Shown: in pieces, positions 7,223-8,868 of the stretch
How positions within the stretch are numbered: the stretch's first letter is position 1
Layout of the letters: every line of letters begins with the position of its first letter
Assembly (NCBI GenBank): GCA_002869425.1
Contig: PKSZ01000575.1
Span: forward strand, 1 to 8,868
Direction: 5' to 3'
Source of the DNA: Marinilabiliales bacterium
GTDB taxonomy: Bacteria; Bacteroidota; Bacteroidia; Bacteroidales; BM523
DNA length: 8,868 nucleotides
Made by a program: the position numbers and the translations under genes
Notes under the pieces: generated by a model
Database searches by the model: none
The model's input: only the letters and a program-made list of their open reading frames with translations
Told to the model about the DNA's origin: nothing

Positions 7223-8229
7223 TTGTTTCCATATTATATATTATTGCGTTCTTTTATTCACCGGTAAAAGCACAGGATATCCACCTTTCTCAGTTTTTTC
7301 AATCACCCTTAAATCTTAATCCGGCGCTTACGGGCAGTATGAATGGCGATTTCAGGCTTGTTGCAAATGAAAGAACTCAATGGAGATCAATTACTGTACC
7401 TTATCAAACCTATTCCGGCTCTTTTGATGCTACGTTCAACAATAAATTCATTATGAACAGCAAATTTGGTGTAGGCTTGATATTTAACAATGATAAGGCA
7501 GGCGACTCAGAATTTGGCACAAACCAAATCAGACTATCAGGTGCTTACCATCAAAGTCTGTTACGAAACAAACAATTAACCATTTCGGTTGCTATTGATG
7601 GAGGCTTCACGCAAAATACAATCAATTACAGTAACCTTTATTTCGGCAGTCAATACGATGGAAACAAATATGATCCCGATCTTGACCATGGTGAAATCTT
7701 CACAGAAAATCAGCTAACATATATCGATTATACGCTGGGTGGAAATATACATTACAAAATAAAGCCCCATATTCCCATTGATGCTGGAATTGCCTTCACA
7801 CATCTGAATCAGCCAGACCAATCATTTGATGAGAATTCTCTAAACGAACTTGATCGCAGATATAATTTGTATGCCAAAAGCACCATCCCTGTATCTGATG
7901 AGTTATCACTTGTTCCTTCTGTACTGTATATGGATCAGGGACGATTTCAGGAACTGGACATAGGAGGATATATCAAGTACAATCTGAATCATCCTGCGTT
8001 TCAAAATATTTACCTTGGAGGCTGGGGTAGATTTAAAGATGCAGGAATTCTATACCTCGGAATAGATTATAAGGAGGTAAACATTGGTCTGAGTTATGAT
8101 ATCAATATGTCTGACCTGAGAATTGCCAGCAACGGACAGGGAGGTCTGGAACTTTCTATAATTTATCTTTTCAGTAAAGCCCGAATAGTTAAGCTACCTG
8201 AAACAAAAAAATGCCCTACCTTTATGTAA
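7213..8229 (+). CDS. PorP/SprF family type IX secretion system outer-membrane protein
   Basis: A 338-residue predicted outer-membrane beta-barrel. It has a signal peptide at 1-20 (KKIVSILYIIAFFYSPVKA before Q21), the family's opening HLSQFFQSPLNLNPALTG and NERTQWRSI, a barrel-like pattern of alternating strands, and the closing LFSKAR...KKCPTFM typical of this family. SprF-like proteins help the T9SS export or retain the type B cargo encoded beside them, so the 2185 gene product is the likely client. The start is TTG at 7213, placed directly after the upstream TAA (7210-7212) with no intervening base and in the same frame; the next in-frame ATG (7339) is inside the mature protein and would lose the signal peptide. 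A run of seven A follows the TTG. Translational coupling to the upstream gene is likely. Whether it is orthologous to SprF or to the core component PorP is not decidable here; gene context favours an SprF-like role. Confidence 0.93.
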   Translation: MKKIVSILYIIAFFYSPVKAQDIHLSQFFQSPLNLNPALTGSMNGDFRLVANERTQWRSITVPYQTYSGSFDATFNNKFIMNSKFGVGLIFNNDKAGDSEFGTNQIRLSGAYHQSLLRNKQLTISVAIDGGFTQNTINYSNLYFGSQYDGNKYDPDLDHGEIFTENQLTYIDYTLGGNIHYKIKPHIPIDAGIAFTHLNQPDQSFDENSLNELDRRYNLYAKSTIPVSDELSLVPSVLYMDQGRFQELDIGGYIKYNLNHPAFQNIYLGGWGRFKDAGILYLGIDYKEVNIGLSYDINMSDLRIASNGQGGLELSIIYLFSKARIVKLPETKKCPTFM

Positions 8230-8230
8230 T

Positions 8231-8868
8231 ATGAAAGCATGTTTTCTATCCATATTACTTCTCATGATATTGGGGACTTTATCAGCACAAAACTACAAAG
8301 ATTTTATGAGAGCTGCTGATGAAAGTTTTGCTCAACAAGATTACTACAGATCGGCATTACTTTATAAAAAAGCGCTTTCAAAAACCAAAACAGAAGAAGC
8401 TGCATACAAATATGCTGAATCCTTGAGATTATCATTCGAGTATGAAGAAGCAGAAAAAATATACAGTAGATTGCTCCGAGACAGCGTAAAAAGATATCCT
8501 GACATACAATACCATTTGGCCGAAATGCAAAAAATACTTGGCCAATACTTAAAAGCACAAAAAAACTTTAGAGACTATTACGAACATAATAAGGAAAGCA
8601 ATTCATTCAATTCGGTTAAAGCACGACAAGAAATTATTAGCTGTGAAAAAGCTTTTGAAATGAAGTTCAATCCTGTGGGTGTTCAAATTGAAAAACTCCC
8701 TGAAATATTAAATTCATACTATAGCGATTTTGCTGCAACACCCTATACGGAAGATAGTATTTTATACTCTTCAATGCTTCCGGATACTTCAAATCAAATA
8801 TTTACAGTTAAAATTTATAAGCATAAAATGCCTGACAGCAGTTCGGTGTTAGATGAAAACAAAGTAGT
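8231..8868 (+). CDS. TPR protein, probable PorE/OmpA-like envelope protein (3' partial)
   Basis: ATG 8231 lies one base after the PorP/SprF stop (8227-8229), and the frame stays open to the window end, giving 212 residues and no stop. Residues 1-19 are a signal peptide (MKACFLSILLLMILGTLSA, then Q20); no lipobox is seen, as the only early Cys is C4. Residues about 25-120 hold TPR-like helical pairs: FAQQDYYRSALLYKKAL (33-49), AYKYAESLRLSFEYEEAEKIY (58-78) and IQYHLAEMQKILGQYLKAQKNF (92-113). From about 149, VGVQIEKLPEILNSYYSDFAATPY then SILYSS resembles the first PD40-type propeller blade found after the TPRs in PorE-like proteins, which end in an OmpA-type peptidoglycan-binding domain. That last domain would be outside the window, so OmpA-family membership is inferred. 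Its place behind a cargo and PorP/SprF pair fits T9SS gene clusters. Confidence 0.82.
   Translation, partial: MKACFLSILLLMILGTLSAQNYKDFMRAADESFAQQDYYRSALLYKKALSKTKTEEAAYKYAESLRLSFEYEEAEKIYSRLLRDSVKRYPDIQYHLAEMQKILGQYLKAQKNFRDYYEHNKESNSFNSVKARQEIISCEKAFEMKFNPVGVQIEKLPEILNSYYSDFAATPYTEDSILYSSMLPDTSNQIFTVKIYKHKMPDSSSVLDENKV

Noticed and set aside
8304..8558. Minus-strand open frame of 84 codons near the right edge
   Set aside because: It is antisense to the TPR-coding region of the 8231 gene, which has a signal peptide and TPR pattern; no independent support.

Overview
This AT-rich window comes from a member of the Bacteroidota. The evidence is a gliding/type IX secretion (T9SS) C-terminal domain on a very large secreted protein, a PorP/SprF-family outer-membrane protein directly behind it, SprB repeats, a DUF1573 protein, and promoter-like TAnnTTTG boxes with no obvious Shine-Dalgarno sequences. 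I cannot resolve the genus. All genes are on the plus strand. I see no tRNA, rRNA, CRISPR array, insertion sequence or phage gene.

Layout. (1) Positions 1-870 hold the 3' part of a DUF1573 protein, closed by a strong hairpin terminator at 891-921 with a cUUCGg tetraloop. (2) A near-consensus Bacteroidota -7 box at 959-966 precedes meaB (994-2094), the G3E-family GTPase chaperone of methylmalonyl-CoA mutase; no mutase gene is visible. (3) The 90-base gap 2095-2184 holds two short inverted repeats and a plausible promoter. (4) A compact three-gene run starts at 2185: a 1675-residue secreted multidomain protein (signal peptide, SBBP-type beta-propeller region, PKD domain, Ig-like modules, five SprB repeats, gliding-type C-terminal domain); a PorP/SprF-family protein (7213-8229) whose TTG start directly abuts the upstream stop codon in the same frame; and, one base later, a TPR protein (8231 to the window end, incomplete) that appears to enter a beta-propeller and may be a PorE/OmpA-like periplasmic anchor.

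How the genes work together. In Flavobacterium johnsoniae, cargo with this type of C-terminal domain (type B) is exported by the T9SS with a cognate SprF-like partner, often encoded next to it. By inference, the 2185-8868 run is a cargo, partner and possible envelope-anchor module for one cell-surface adhesin-like protein. The DUF1573 gene and meaB look like separate transcription units. The most informative observations are the TAA/TTG in-frame abutment at 7210-7215 and a strict four-cysteine spacing in the SprB repeats, with two cysteines lost together in repeat 4.
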